The notes beneath the pieces are model-generated. The model saw only the letters and a list, made by a program, of their open reading frames with translations, made no database searches and was not told the origin of the DNA. A DNA stretch of 64,000 bases. It comes from Cheiracanthium punctorium. Lineage: Eukaryota > Arthropoda > Arachnida > Araneae > Cheiracanthiidae. Positions 1-10,843 of this stretch are shown here, in pieces. The stretch lies in contig JAWZYV010014407.1 of the NCBI GenBank assembly GCA_038373885.1, positions 372,001 through 436,000 of the forward strand. The letters are read 5' to 3'. Each line of letters begins with the position of its first letter. Within the stretch, counting starts at the first letter, position 1. A program made the position numbers and the translations under genes.

Positions 1-391
1 TAGAGCATAAGGCTCTCTGTATTGGCGCTTATAAAAGCAGTATTTTGCATATTTAAGAAGCTTGTTTTCGAATGCTGCTGGCGAATTCTTCATTGAGGAA
101 CTGTTTATGATTTTCCTTGAGTATTTCCACTGAATTTTAGCCTGTGGAAGTGTTTTATTTTGTGTGTGAAATACAGCATTTGTGAAAGCTTCCGTACTAA
201 GCGGACTATTATAAGCAAGTTACTGGCCGTTAGTGCCTGCGAATTTTGTACAGCTGATTGTTCGACGAAATTCTGGAAGCAATAAAATTTGTGTTCCATC
301 CTGACCAGTGGACTTTTTCATACTAGAACTTTCTTGATACACTGGACTTTAGAACGACAAACGCAGAAACTAAGCAAAGCTTTCTGCAACA
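1..391 (+). mobile_element. LTR retrotransposon LTR, 3' part (left end outside window)
   Basis: Positions about 250-391 match the last ~140 bp of the solo LTR at 50733-51352: the same order of a GTTCGAC-type segment, GAAGCAATAAA (poly-A signal), TTTGTGTTCCATCCTG, TTTAGAACGAC and a CTGCAACA end. A TATA-like ATTATAAG lies near 210, where the other copy has CTATAAATA. The upstream half is more diverged and its start is beyond the window. No gag-pol sequence follows, so it is probably a solo LTR or fragment. The family (Ty3-like or BEL-like) cannot be fixed from the LTR alone. Confidence 0.6.
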
Positions 392-1150
392 ATATAATAA
401 CGTTACAGTTATATTCCTCTTTAGTCTGTTAAGTTGCTTCGAATTTGGAAATTTTACAATTTTTATTCGTTTAAGCACCAAGGAATCCAAAATGATCTTC
501 AGAGGGGAAAAATTCTTTTTTTTTTTTCAGTGGTCTTTGTCTGTTCGTGTTGCTTTTTTTGTTCGCCCATCATCAATAAACGGCCGAAATCCAAAACCCT
601 ACGATTGCGAAAGCACTCCCCCCCCCCCACACACACACCAAGATCTGTGTTCAGAAGCAATACCGTAAGGAAGTCTTTGTACGCGTCTTTTCAGTGATAA
701 AAACGAACAGGTTAAACATGGATTCAACATTCAATTAAAAAAAGAAAATAATGAAAAACTCTCGCACACAGGAAGCTTTTCTGAATCCGTCACTGGGAAC
801 ATTACGTTCGCTTTTTCAAGGGTGTTTGTTCACCAATGTCAGGAGACAAAATTAGTATCAGTTGCCTCACTTACACAAAAAAATTCACCAGTTTAGTAGC
901 CATTTTCTTAATTTTAGTTGCCAAAACGGAAGTATTCTTGCATGATTGTGTTGTTACGAAATAAACATACGGCACTTAGCTTCATTTAAGAAAGAATGAA
1001 TAAAAAGGTATATTAAAAAACTTCATGCGTTATGTAACAGAGCATATAGTACATTCATTCTTTTTTTATAATACGATTAAGAAAAATGGATTAGAACGTT
1101 TGGTGAACGACCAGTCACAACTTTGGAAAGAAAGGAGTTGTGAAAAACTT
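392..1150. other. AT-rich unassigned DNA
   Basis: No gene is supported. It holds T and C homopolymer tracts and a short CA run (about 617-645). Segment 840-935 (CAGTTGCC ... TAGTAGCCATTTT ... TTTTAGTTGCC) resembles the dispersed repeat at 1151-1835 and may be a decayed relative. Confidence 0.5.
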
Positions 1151-1178
1151 CAAATTAGTTGCCTGGAGCAAGGTACAA

Positions 1179-1718
1179 CAGGGTGTCTACCAAATTTCTG
1201 AAAGTCAATTTCCGGACTTTTTCCTGACTTTTGGGAGGTCCCGGGAAAAAAATTCCTGACCACTGCATTTTACTTTGAGAAATTGCACAATGCCCCCTCC
1301 CTTGTCTTTATATTTGCATATTTTGAACAAATTCATGAAATCAATTTTAACTGAAGTATAGAGGATTAAGCTTTCATCCATTGAGAAACAGAAGTAGTCG
1401 CACTTTCTGATAGAATTAACTAACTGTTCTTGGAAATACGGTCCTAAACCATAAGTTACAAAGTAAGCTATTTTGTCTTTTACCCTCCCGTCAAGATTGA
1501 TGCGTCCCCATTTTTCCCTCATACAAACACGTCACTTGCTTGATGCTTTTGCGGTCCGAAAAATGCGTTGCAGTTGCTTTCGGTTTCGAGTCTGACAATT
1601 AGAGAGAAAGGGTAAAAAAAAAAAAGGCACACGAAAAAAAATGATTCTTTTGGTGAATTTTCCGGACCTACTATCCAATTTCCGCTTTACCAAACTTTCC
1701 GGAGCAGTAGACACCCTG
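1179..1718 (-). mobile_element. hAT-like element with 5-bp target duplication
   Basis: The terminal inverted repeats are CAGGGTGTCTAC at the left and GTAGACACCCTG at the right. TACAA directly abuts both ends, giving a 5-bp target duplication; an 8-bp match is not present. The interior encodes a transposase remnant on the minus strand. The element at 21415-21925 has the related TIR CAGGGTTTCTACAG and the duplication TACTA, so the two form one family with an apparent 5-bp duplication. hAT groups with 5-bp duplications are, to my recollection, recognised in repeat databases; that placement is an inference. Confidence 0.7.
1205..1522 (-). pseudogene. hAT/BED-type transposase remnant
   Basis: This 105-codon frame lies wholly inside the TIR element at 1179-1718. 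Residues about 16-52 (KDKIAYFVTYGLGPYFQEQL followed by VNSIRKCDYF and MDESL) look like the region leading into the first catalytic acidic motif (DES/DET type) of hAT-family transposases and domesticated zinc-finger relatives. After MDESL the sequence becomes low-complexity and K/I/F-rich, so the rest of the catalytic core and the C-terminal dimerisation domain are missing. It is a deletion derivative that cannot encode an active enzyme. The family call rests on pattern memory of that motif, with no alignment run. Confidence 0.5.
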
Positions 1719-1843
1719 TACAAGTAACCAAAAACTTGTAAATAGCATAAAAATGACGTTTTTTTATAAAAAAAAAGAGTCACCCATGTCTCCTTATCTT
1801 TAAATTAGTAGCAAAAGTCACCTTTTTAGTTGCCGGTGGAGAC

Positions 1844-2218
1844 TAGAGATGAGACGGGCTCAGCCCGAGCCCGAAAGCCCGAGCCGACTCGGGCTCGGGC
1901 TCTGTAATTCACGATTGCGTTCGGGCTCGGGCTCGTGAAAAATTTCTCCTTTGTTGAAATACTCCTTGAACAGATTTTAAAAAAGTGATTCATGGGATAA
2001 ATAGACGTACTTATTTCAAAAAATAGCGGCACGGGGACTAGAAGGTGTGTGAAGCTCCAAAATTTATTGTATCCTATTAACGAAGTAGTTAAATTTATTT
2101 GTGTTTAGCTGAAATTTCGGGCTCGGCTCCAACTTTAATAATATTGCTCGGCTCGGGCGGGCTCGGATTAAAAGTCCTCGGGCTCGGGCTTCAAAAAATG
2201 AGCCCGAACTCATCTCTA
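1844..2218. mobile_element. hAT MITE, GGGCTC-rich family (short form)
   Basis: TIRs are TAGAGATGAG and CTCATCTCTA. An exact 8-bp target duplication GTGGAGAC flanks the element at 1836-1843 and 2219-2226. Subterminal DNA is an array of GGGCTC/GAGCCC repeats. The middle, with GACGTACTTATTTC and GCTCCAAAATTTATTG, is shared with the copy at 47868-48249. There is no coding capacity. The TIR start (YARNG) and 8-bp duplication place it in the hAT superfamily. Confidence 0.88.
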
Positions 2219-2253
2219 GTGGAGACCCGGCTTTTCCGAACACGGTCGTATAA

Positions 2254-2618
2254 CCCTTTAACGCGCTGTGTCCTCGCTGTGAGGACGCCAATTCTGATGT
2301 TTTGGCTGTTGTCAGTCGCGAAGAATAAATGTGACTTCTATAAAAACCACTCGAGAGTGACATAGTTACATGAGAATCCTTTATACTTTTTAGCACATCG
2401 TTTCCCACAAAAATTGTCAGAATTATTTGTAAAATGGATTCCAGGATTATTTTTAACAGTACTGGCAAGGTCGCACACCCAGTCTGTGTCAAAAAATGGT
2501 CTCTAGATTTGTGGTATGCGATGACCAATTCGATCGACGGCATCTTGCTGGTAGTTAAACGAGCGATGGCAACGACTGCCTTTTTTTCAGCATTGGGGAA
2601 TGGTTGCGCTTGAAAGGG
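2254..2618 (+). mobile_element. piggyBac-like MITE, diverged copy
   Basis: Left end CCCTTTAACGCGCTGTG matches the A end of the family and right end GCGCTTGAAAGGG matches the B end. Internal landmarks are the GTTTTGGCTGTTGTCAGTCG segment and the CATCTTGCTGGTAGTTAA segment. The flanking tetranucleotides are TAA-like (ATAA and ATTA) rather than perfect TTAA. Much of the central inverted B-core is deleted. Confidence 0.7.
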
Positions 2619-2639
2619 ATTATGAAGGTGGTCTATGAA

Positions 2640-4070
2640 TACATTTTGCTAATCAGCATCTTTCCGAGGGCAATCGATTCACACGTCAATGAAATCAACA
2701 GAACTCGAGTACCACCAACACTGCAAGATTGGGATAAACAAGGTACTGGTCGTGTCGTTCCTAAACCGTTCCCATGATGTAGAGGACAGAGAGAAAGACT
2801 CTTACTACACGATGTTCATTCTCGTTTCTTTATCTAGAGATAAATTTCGAAGGTCAAGGGGACAGATTCCAAGACAGCTCTAGCTCTGCACCCACACTTG
2901 GCTGAGTGCTGATACGAGGCCACTCCATTAACGCCACTGCTGATAGGCTTTTATTGAAGTTCGGCTCAGATAGCGGACGAAGTACTTTAAGAAGATCTCT
3001 CGTTCAAACGAGGTGATGATGTGTTTTCTTACACGTTTTCGTACTCGTATCTGATTTCTCCTCGGACGCCGTCATCCGGGTACATTGAGACGCCATCTTT
3101 TCATAGATCAGTTAATACAGCCCCATCAAACGTGTTACGGAATGATGTAGTCTGCGATTTTTCCAACAATGCGGAAAAGTACGTAGAGCTTAGGTCATTT
3201 CATTCCGTCTGTCTGCTTCCGATGTTATTCAAAAATGAATTAAAAAAAACAAGTAGCGTAAAATATAAGAGGCTATTTTGAAAATCCTATCTCAAGAACT
3301 ACCTCTCCGATTTGAAAAATTCTTTTTGCGTTCGTTAGCCCAGTTATTGAGGAGGCTTTTTATCCCATGTATGATAATAAGATTTGTTTGTCTCGGATCA
3401 CTCACTCGGCTCATTCATTCAAGCATTAATGATCCGAATCACTTTTGATTCGAATAATGTTTACTAATAACGTTCTTGGTACAGTACTTAGTCGCTGAGC
3501 TATCACACTTTTATCCAGGATTCAAACTCAGGGAAATCTGTTAAATTTAATTTAAATACCTCCAAATAAAAAAGAAAAAAAATTCTCAGCATTCTAAGAA
3601 GTTTAGTACACCAAAGCCTCTGAGTCTTTTGTATAGCAATGAGACGTAAGATGAAAATATGAATAGGCTAACTGGTCAATAAATAATTAAGAAAATGTTT
3701 CGTCATATAATCATCATGTATATGAATCAGGCATGTGTAATAAAAATTTAAAACGGGTGCAAAGGTCGGGCAAAGCTAGCAGGAAATATTAACATCATCA
3801 AAACAGATAAAATTTAGTAAAATAAGACGGATCATAAAAATCAACTTGTGCTCAACAGGAGTTTTAAATTTTAATTAGATTTTAAAATAAGAACACCGCA
3901 CAAAATGATGTGGGGAGCAAAACTTTAGTTCTTTTATTCAATTACTTAAGTGAAACTTTAAACCTGTTCGTTTTAATACATTAATTCTGCAATTACAATT
4001 TTAATACGAAACGAAATAATAACATTAAGATATTGAAATAAGCAAAACATAAACTGTAATAACAGACAAC
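2640..4070. other. Unassigned, partly higher-complexity DNA
   Basis: Segment 2683-3230 is less AT-rich than its neighbours and not obviously repetitive, but no frame over 90 codons resembles a known protein. From 3280 onward it becomes AT-rich. TTTAAACCTGTTCGTTTT near 3957 recurs near 10427 and in reverse near 701, hinting at another small repeat. Confidence 0.4.
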
Positions 4071-4076
4071 AAATTA

Positions 4077-4129
4077 AGTGAGTAGAAACTGTCCTGCAAT
4101 TCACTAGTGAGTAGAAACTGTCCTGCAAT
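4077..4129. repeat. 29-bp tandem duplication
   Basis: AGTGAGTAGAAACTGTCC plus TGCAAT occurs at 4077-4100 and again at 4106-4129, a direct duplication of period 29. Confidence 0.9.
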
Positions 4130-4417
4130 AGATGCTCCACATCCACGCACATCAAATGGATAAGACTTACTCTAATGGATGAGACTGGATTGGATGACAA
4201 ATTAAGAATTTTTTAGCCTACAGTTATAAGAGTTAGCATAGAGGTTATTCGCGTTAAATACAAATCCTGTTGAGAGGGCGTATGGTCACCCATTTTGTTT
4301 CTGAGTGGAAAACATCAGGCATAAAGCATAGACTCCTAAGGGGGGCAGTATCGTCCCCCAGTGGGCGTTGAACCTTTCCATGGGTAGCGGATTCAGAGAC
4401 AAAAAGGGAGCATTGAG

Positions 4418-4656
4418 CAGTAGCGGATTCAGGGAAGGGGCTAGGGGGCTTCAGACACCCCCCCCCCCTAAAAAAAAGAGATTGCTCTAAAGGGTAACAT
4501 TCTGCTTCATTATGCAATTTGAATATGTAAAGTGATCTTTTTTAATCACTTAGCCCCTCCCAAAAGTTTTTACGTTGGTTTAGACTAAAATTTTGGTATA
4601 TTGTACATTTTGTTTGAGTGAAATAAGTTTTCTCAAAATTTCTGGATCCGCCACTG
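4418..4656. mobile_element. hAT MITE, CAGTGGCGGATCC family
   Basis: TIRs are CAGTAGCGGATTCAG and CTGGATCCGCCACTG. An exact 8-bp duplication GCATTGAG sits at 4410-4417 and 4657-4664. A C-run follows the left TIR. Relatives lie at 10215-10375 and 23155-23322. A stray TAGCGGATTCAG at 4385-4396 is probably a fragment of the same family. Confidence 0.88.
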
Positions 4657-4699
4657 GCATTGAGGAAATGAAAGGATCAGACGTAGCGTACCTAGGAAA

Positions 4700-6330
4700 A
4701 TAGTATAATAAAATATTTTGAAAATACCTCTTTTTATGAATAAATACTTTATCCAGCAATGTAAACTATTTCATTATTATCGCATAATTAAGCATTTTAA
4801 AATTAGTATCAGGCTATTAGGTATATGAATACCTAATTTGGTTTACTTTAGCATAGACTGACGATGACAAATCCTCACAAGTCAGTGGGCAAACACGCAC
4901 TTTATATAATCAACATATTTCGATCAGAAAATGAGATCATAAAATGACTTGTTTGTTCAGACCCCGGACAGGACTGAAATGAATTTCTACTTCATGATTT
5001 TTAAAAGATAACTAAAGAGATAAATCAAGTACGTATACTTATGCAATAATATTTCAATATTTTATTTAAAATTAACTATTATGGACTAGAAGGAGTTGGA
5101 CGTTTCGTTCTTTTAAAGAGCGCGGTGATCCAGAAACGGTTGGGAACCTCGGCGATAAGAATTTTTTAAAATAGCACTTCGGTGCGATAAAATAAAATCT
5201 GGAAAAAATCTCCGCTTTTCTTTTTGTGATTTTAAATGAAAATGTTCTGAAGTGCGCTATCATACGTTTCATTTAAGTATGTCGCAAATATCCTCTCACA
5301 CCAACGATTGGTAGGTGAGATTGAAAAATAAGAATGTACAAGTATTTACTGTCGATAGTTGATGAATTGAAAAACTTTCTCTTGTTTTACTCAATAACTC
5401 AAAACGTCGCAGTTCAAATCCAATATAATATCAACCACTATTATTTCGATCTGTTACTTCAGTTCCTCTTTTTTTTTCCCACGATTACAGTTTGACGAAT
5501 TCTGATGGAGTTCTTATTGAAATCGATCGGAATGAATTTTCTCCTCGGATATTTCCCGGCAGCATGTTCTTTTATCCCCCATGTCTCTCCTTGGCTTGCA
5601 GCATTCTTATTTACCTCTTCTCCCTGTCCCCTGTCCCTTGAAATCCCCACATCCCAAGTTTCTTCCATAACATTGTAACACACGCAGACGACACAACACA
5701 TCCAAATCAAAAACTTCCACCTTCTCTCCCACACCCACGCGTCGGCCTCTCTCTTGGCAGTTTGCCAACGAGGACGTTGCCATGACGACGAATTTTGTTG
5801 ATTTGATTTTTTTCACTCTTTTCTTTTTTTATTTGATTCCTTCTTTTTTTCTTTTGCTTCCTTTGCTTGCCTCTGTCTTTAGACTGTGTTTCTAAAGTAA
5901 TTTTGGATGGTTTTTTGTATTTTGTTCTTTTTTTTCTGCCTCTTGAATGCCATCTGGAGTTTTTTGACTGGCGGACGCGTGAACCGCCATTTTCAGAATT
6001 TGAATAAGTATGCGCTCTTCGCGCGTGTAAATTAAATTGCTTAAAAGGGTTCAACACGGCTTCACGACATTTTCTGCATTAGAAGCAAGTCTTTTCACAA
6101 GCAATTAACACTTCAGCGTTTTTTTGCTCGCTTTTTTTAAATTAATGTCGTGTTGAAACATTGTCAGAAAGAAAATTAGACATGACGTGATTACATTTTG
6201 TACTATCTTTTAGTCACTCTCAGTTCTTTGAAACAAACTTAAAAAAAGGATGAGGTTATCAATTTATAATGTATATACTAGGTTTATGAGCAACATTTTT
6301 TACTGTTTCAACAATTTTCAAAAGCTGTAC
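4700..6330. other. Unassigned DNA with one NFI-type site
   Basis: Mostly AT-rich, with no convincing gene. The 116-codon reverse frame at 5707-6057 is lysine/arginine-rich because it crosses T/C-rich tracts, and I do not regard it as coding. TTGGCAGTTTGCCAA at 5754-5768 is a perfect NFI palindrome (TTGGC-N5-GCCAA). Confidence 0.4.
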
Positions 6331-6339
6331 ATTGGGGAT

Positions 6340-6662
6340 GCCACATTGTTTTTTATATCTCGATGTTTAATCCATGGATGCATTGAAATCGATGTTTCTC
6401 ACATAGCCGGTTGTATACTTTATGCTTTACCAACATGTACAGGACATGATTAACCCCTTTTTGCAAAAAATGGGGATGCGACGTCCGTGTTTGTAAGTTT
6501 TTCAAAAAGTGATTAAATATGTTCCATAGATGTTGATAAAGCATAATGTATAAAGTATACAATTGACTATGTGAAAAAACGTCGATTCAAACAAGCATCG
6601 ATATCAATACATCGATGGAAAAAACATCAATAAAAGAAATCGAAGTTTTGAAAACATTGATG
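6340..6662. repeat. Long inverted-repeat element (foldback MITE)
   Basis: The left arm (ATCGATGTTT, CACATAGCCGGTTGTATACT, TTATGCTTTACCAACAT) is the reverse complement, with small indels, of the right arm at about 6529-6640 (ATGTTGATAAAGCATAA, AAGTATACAATTGACTATGTG). The loop is roughly 90 bp. Ends and target duplication are not clear, so the superfamily is unassigned. Confidence 0.65.
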
Positions 6663-7319
6663 TCACATTACTGCTCTACACTGAATGGAAATTATTAGGC
6701 TCCATACAAAATTATCCGAATTCGATGATAATTTTTTTTGAAAAATTTTATTTTTTATTGAAAAAGAATGAATTTTTATAATTTATTTTATGCCAGCATT
6801 TACCTTCGATTTAATCGCCGAAATTTCATGTTGTTGAAAATGCACCTTACAATGGTTTACTATGCATGCAACCTGAGCTGAAACTGAAAATTATGTTTAT
6901 AAAAAACTTGCACTTCTAGATATGTATGGACATCAAGTCACAAAAAATCAGTATCCATGGGTGTCTATATCCGTATCACTGAAACAGCTTTTTAATTAAT
7001 TCTACCACTTTTAACTTACTTTCGTACACAGAAACAGCGGCGACTCTAGAGTACGTGGCGCCCCCCTGAAAACGTAAAAAAGGTGCCCTCTTTTATGCTC
7101 CAGATCAAGCTTTTCTCAGATTTTGAGTTCGAAATGGGGACCCCTTCCAAAATGACGCGTCTCCCCCGCACAGAAAAAACAATTCATACTTCCATAATTT
7201 TGTTTTAAAAACTGATTTCCTTTATTTAATGTTTATCTCTACTTCAGGTCAATTTTTGTTTACAGATTTTCCTTACTACCACAAAATAATTTCTTAATCA
7301 ACTGAGAATCTGCAATCAA

Positions 7320-8264
7320 CCCAGAGAGCACATAAGCTTAAATAAGTTTGACATTTCTTTGAATTTGACGTATTAATACAAGCTTGGCAGTTCAATTCAT
7401 TTTAAGCTTGCAGCAAGCTTGGAGAAGTCATTTGAACTGTCAAGCTTGAATACAACTTGATTACTGCTTGATTTGGAAAGCCACATCCACATAACAAATA
7501 ATTTAGTTATAAATGTACTTGACCATAGAATTAAAAAAAAAAGATTCTATATTTCCAAATATTGAAATTCTTCAAAATAAAATACAATTATACTACGAAA
7601 TTGATTTGAAAATCAGTCGTTTGTCTCGATTTTGGCCAATATTGCCCAAAATGAGTGTCGCGATATTGAAAGTTTTAAAACGTGTTCTGCTTTTAAGTTT
7701 ATATTATGCTTATTTCCCTATTAGTAGAGTCTATAAATCACACATAACATTATTTTAATTTTGATTCATCCCATGAAAAAATAAAGGAAACAAATCGGCA
7801 TCGGCCACTAATCAGTCTCGCCAGAAAACGGCGTGATAACCATAACAGTCACTTCAAACTTTAGTCATATCAGCGCAGGTCAGGTTGGCTGAGTGGTTAG
7901 GCTGGCTTCCCATACCTTAGGCCCAGTTCGATCCCAGCAGCGGGCGCGTGATGGAAACAGATTAAAATAACCTGAAATTTCAACGTAGCTGGTAAAATGC
8001 ATGGGAAAAATAGAATATGTGGGCGCCCCGTGTATTTAGGAATTTTTTTTTTTTTTTGGAAAATTTTTTAAGCTTGAAATTAAGCTTGCTATGTCAAGCT
8101 TGATTCAAGCTTGCTATGTCAAGCTTACTGCAAGTTGGGCAAGTGTAAACTTGAACACTTGATTCAAGCTTGCATTAAGCTTAGATGCTTGAAATTTTCA
8201 AACTTAATTCAAGTTTATTGACTTGATAAATCAAGCTTACTGCAAGTTTGCTGTGCTGTCTGGG
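7320..8264. mobile_element. TIR element with AAGCTTG subterminal arrays
   Basis: Ends are CCCAGAGAGCACA and TGTGCTGTCTGGG, nearly perfect inverted repeats. Both subterminal regions (7336-7465 and 8068-8245) contain many CAAGCTT/AAGCTTG hexamer-to-heptamer motifs in both orientations, suggesting multiple transposase contact sites. The interior is AT-rich and interrupted by a SINE. No clear target duplication is visible beyond AA. Superfamily unknown to me. Confidence 0.65.
7876..8058 (+). mobile_element. tRNA-derived SINE
   Basis: An RNA polymerase III A box (GGTTGGCTGAGTGGTTAG, 7883-7900) is followed 42 bp later by a B box (AGTTCGATCCC, 7925-7935), the spacing of a tRNA promoter. The cloverleaf is decayed and a non-tRNA body follows, ending at a T-run near 8043-8057. 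It sits inside the element at 7320-8264. Boundaries are approximate. Confidence 0.6.
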
Positions 8265-8299
8265 AAACGAACATTTAACGAAGAGAAATCAAGATAGGT

Positions 8300-8992
8300 A
8301 GTATTTGAATACTATAAGTAACAGGTACTACTAGTAGATTTGTAACGATACTATGGATAAAAGCATAACTATACTGTGTTTATAAATATTTCTCAAAATT
8401 AAAAGTGTTTGTTCTTGCCATCTTTTTTCAACAGACGTTTTAGAATTAACCAAACGATAAGCAAGATTACGTCAATATGTACCGAAGTTTCGGCAGAAGG
8501 GACTACCTGAAAAGTTTTTCTCTAGCTCAGTGGTGTCCTACCTTTTAAATATCACGTGCCAGATTTTTTCAATGGGAAGTTCAGATGCGCCATACAATTC
8601 AAGCACCTTTCCACTTCCTTTCCTTACGTTCACTGTTGAAGCATTGAAAAATATGAATATGGGTAAGCTTTAGTATAGGGAAGGAAATGTAATAACCTGT
8701 GAACATGAGATTGAAATTGTTGTTCAGAAGAAAACGATTCTAGAATTAATTTCTCGGACATTTAGTAGGGGATCGGTGATTGTTCTGTTTTTGGTGACAG
8801 TGTATTTTTGAGTGTGCAAATGCTTCCCGTTAACGTAGCATCATAAATTATAAGAAATAAAATATTTCCAGGTGCGAAATTATTTAAGAGTTTTCAATCT
8901 GTCACAAAACAGTAAGTAGGCACAAGATGAAATGCGTTAAGTTTGGAGCATGCTGTACTATTTGGCATCCCCTTCTCGAGCTTAAGCCCCGT
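8300..8992. other. Unassigned DNA with one hAT-like end
   Basis: AT-rich with no gene. CAGTGGTGTCCTACCTTTT at 8527-8545 resembles the CAGNGGTT...CCAACCTTTT terminus common among hAT elements, but no partner end is found. Confidence 0.35.
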
Positions 8993-8999
8993 AATGTAC

Positions 9000-9428
9000 C
9001 AACACCTCCTAGATATACAATGCCTGAGAACAGAAACTTTTACGTCATCACTAGGTCCACTAAAATGACGTCATCACATATTTATTTTCACAAAGTAAAA
9101 CTATTCAAAGTTTGTGATGAATTTACACCCTCATAAAACATTTTAATGATTTAAGACAGAAAATTTAATTTTACGACAAATAGGAAAGTTTAAATATCAC
9201 TAATTATATAATATGGTACAGAAATAGATCAAATAAATTATTTTTTTTATCAGAAAGGCATTTTAATTTTTATCTTTGACTAAGATATTTTCTGAAATTT
9301 GTATCATTCACTAAAGATTTTAAATAGTTTTACTTCATGAAAGTAAAACTGTGATGACGTCATCTTAAAAGACCTGGTGATGACGTAAAAGGTTCTGTTC
9401 TCAGGCCTTCTATATCTAGGAGGTGTTG
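9000..9428. mobile_element. Long-TIR MITE with 7-bp target duplication and CRE-like sites
   Basis: Inverted repeats of roughly 100 bp begin CAACACCTCCTAGATATA and end TATATCTAGGAGGTGTTG. AATGTAC is duplicated exactly at 8993-8999 and 9429-9435. Each arm carries a TGACGTCA palindrome (9066-9073 and 9355-9362) and a second TACGTCATCAC-type half site. There is no coding capacity. A 7-bp duplication is not typical of hAT, so the superfamily is open. Confidence 0.75.
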
Positions 9429-9435
9429 AATGTAC

Positions 9436-10206
9436 TCGAGTTGGGAAGTATTTCATATGAATATGTTTTGAATCAGCTTGTCATTTTGTAAAGATGATTC
9501 ATAATGATTTTCAATTATTAATCCTTCAGGAATTAAAAGATCATCTGGATCCCACATTTTTTTCGAAAGCTGATAGGATTAGCAAACTACTGTGCTAATA
9601 ATCCAGTATCAGAAAAAAAACTTTTCTCCTGAAGTGATACGGCTTATGCTTGGCGTGATTTTCTTTCCAAATGACCAAGGGCTATTTCTGCTCTCTCTGC
9701 CGCATGGGAGAAAATCCCTTTTTGTCCAGTCAGAGGGGTTTTTTCCTCATGATGCAATCTCAGAAATTGGCTTAGGCGGATTTCTCGTGGAATAATCCAG
9801 ATTTGCCTGGAAACTCAGGGAGAGAGATACTTGATATCTCATTTATGGAGAAAAGAGTATTATCCGAATTATATCAGGGGGGTGTGGGGATGGTGTTGTG
9901 TAATTCGAACACGTAGCGTATGTTTTGTGAATGGCGGTTAACAGGGAAGAGACGGACGTAGAGTCCGAGAGCGGAGACGGGCATGGACTGTGTAATTTAG
10001 ATGAGTCATCGGGCTTGCACTCATGCATAAATCATAAAAATTCTCATTTATTCATTACACTGGAGGGGGTCAAGTAATATGTTTCAGGGGTGCTCAAAGC
10101 AGGCAGCAAAACATTCTCAGTAAGAACACCGATCACTCTATTGGAAACTGTCTTGATAGTTCGTTCACCATGCAAAGGAAAAAAAAAAAACCTGTCATAC
10201 ATTGAG
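9436..10206. other. Unassigned DNA
   Basis: No gene, tRNA-like promoter or paired transposon end is seen. Frames are short and resemble nothing I know. Confidence 0.35.
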
Positions 10207-10214
10207 GTTCTACG

Positions 10215-10375
10215 CACTGATTCAGAGGGGGAGCACAGGGGCACGTGCCCCTCCCAGACGAACTAAGTTTAGACAAGTAGGTTGAGTTATTTTGTAAATT
10301 TAAGTGTTTTTATAATAAATATGCCATAAAATAGTTTTGTGTTAACTTCGGGAATTTTTTCTGGATCTGCCACTG
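10215..10375. mobile_element. hAT MITE, CAGTGGCGGATCC family (second copy)
   Basis: Left end CACTGATTCAGAG is a shortened version of the family TIR and right end is CTGGATCTGCCACTG. Flanks GTTCTACG and GTTCTAAG match at 7 of 8 bases. The interior CCAGACGAACTAAGTTTAGA matches the copy at 23155-23322. Confidence 0.75.
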
Positions 10376-10399
10376 GTTCTAAGGACAATGATTAAAAAT

Positions 10400-10809
10400 A
10401 ATACATTTTAGTATGTTATTGACTTTAACCTGTTCGTTTTAAATTTCATAATTTTGTGCTGCCATTACATAAATAAGAAAATTAAAAGATCATGCTCGTA
10501 TCTAAAAATGAAAACAATTCATTCCTCATGTGAAATGCTCAATTTAAATATTTAAATCCTCCATGGCTCAGCAGAAGAAAATGGATTATTTATTTAAATC
10601 TCATGAAAAATGTCAAACTGTGTAACCTCAAGGAAATATTTAGAATCGCACAAATTGCGCACTCTAAATTTTGTAAAAGAGTTTATCAGTCTCAAGGAAT
10701 TTTTAATTTAAGACCTCAAGCTTTTGACAGCCGTAAAATAAATCCAGGTTAGTTCAGTTATTTCACCCAGTTAGTTTTGTAACGGAATAATATTATAACT
10801 CACGATAGC

Positions 10810-10843
<34 letters not shown>

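Larger units (their letters stand above)
1151..1835. repeat. Dispersed repeat split by a hAT insertion
   Basis: The outer pieces 1151-1178 (AAATTAGTTGCCTGGAG) and 1719-1835 (GTAGCAAAAGTCACC, TTTTTAGTTGCCGGTGG) line up with one uninterrupted stretch at 15412-15526. The second copy lacks the insert, so it acts as an empty-site paralogue. The family is unknown to me. The repeat end also carries the insertion of the element at 1844-2218. Confidence 0.55.

Noticed and set aside
2064..2543. 159-codon reverse open frame
   Set aside because: It runs across the right end of a GGGCTC hAT and into a piggyBac-like MITE. The composition comes from repeat DNA, and no domain is visible.
3489..3530. Apparent tRNA-like A and B boxes
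   Set aside because: The reverse-strand A box and B box are in the wrong order for a tRNA or SINE promoter.
5072..5135. Hammerhead-like GAAACGTCC on the minus strand
   Set aside because: No CTGANGA box or stem II upstream.
5707..6057. 116-codon basic reverse frame
   Set aside because: Lysine/arginine content follows from T/C-rich tracts on the plus strand. No recognised motif.
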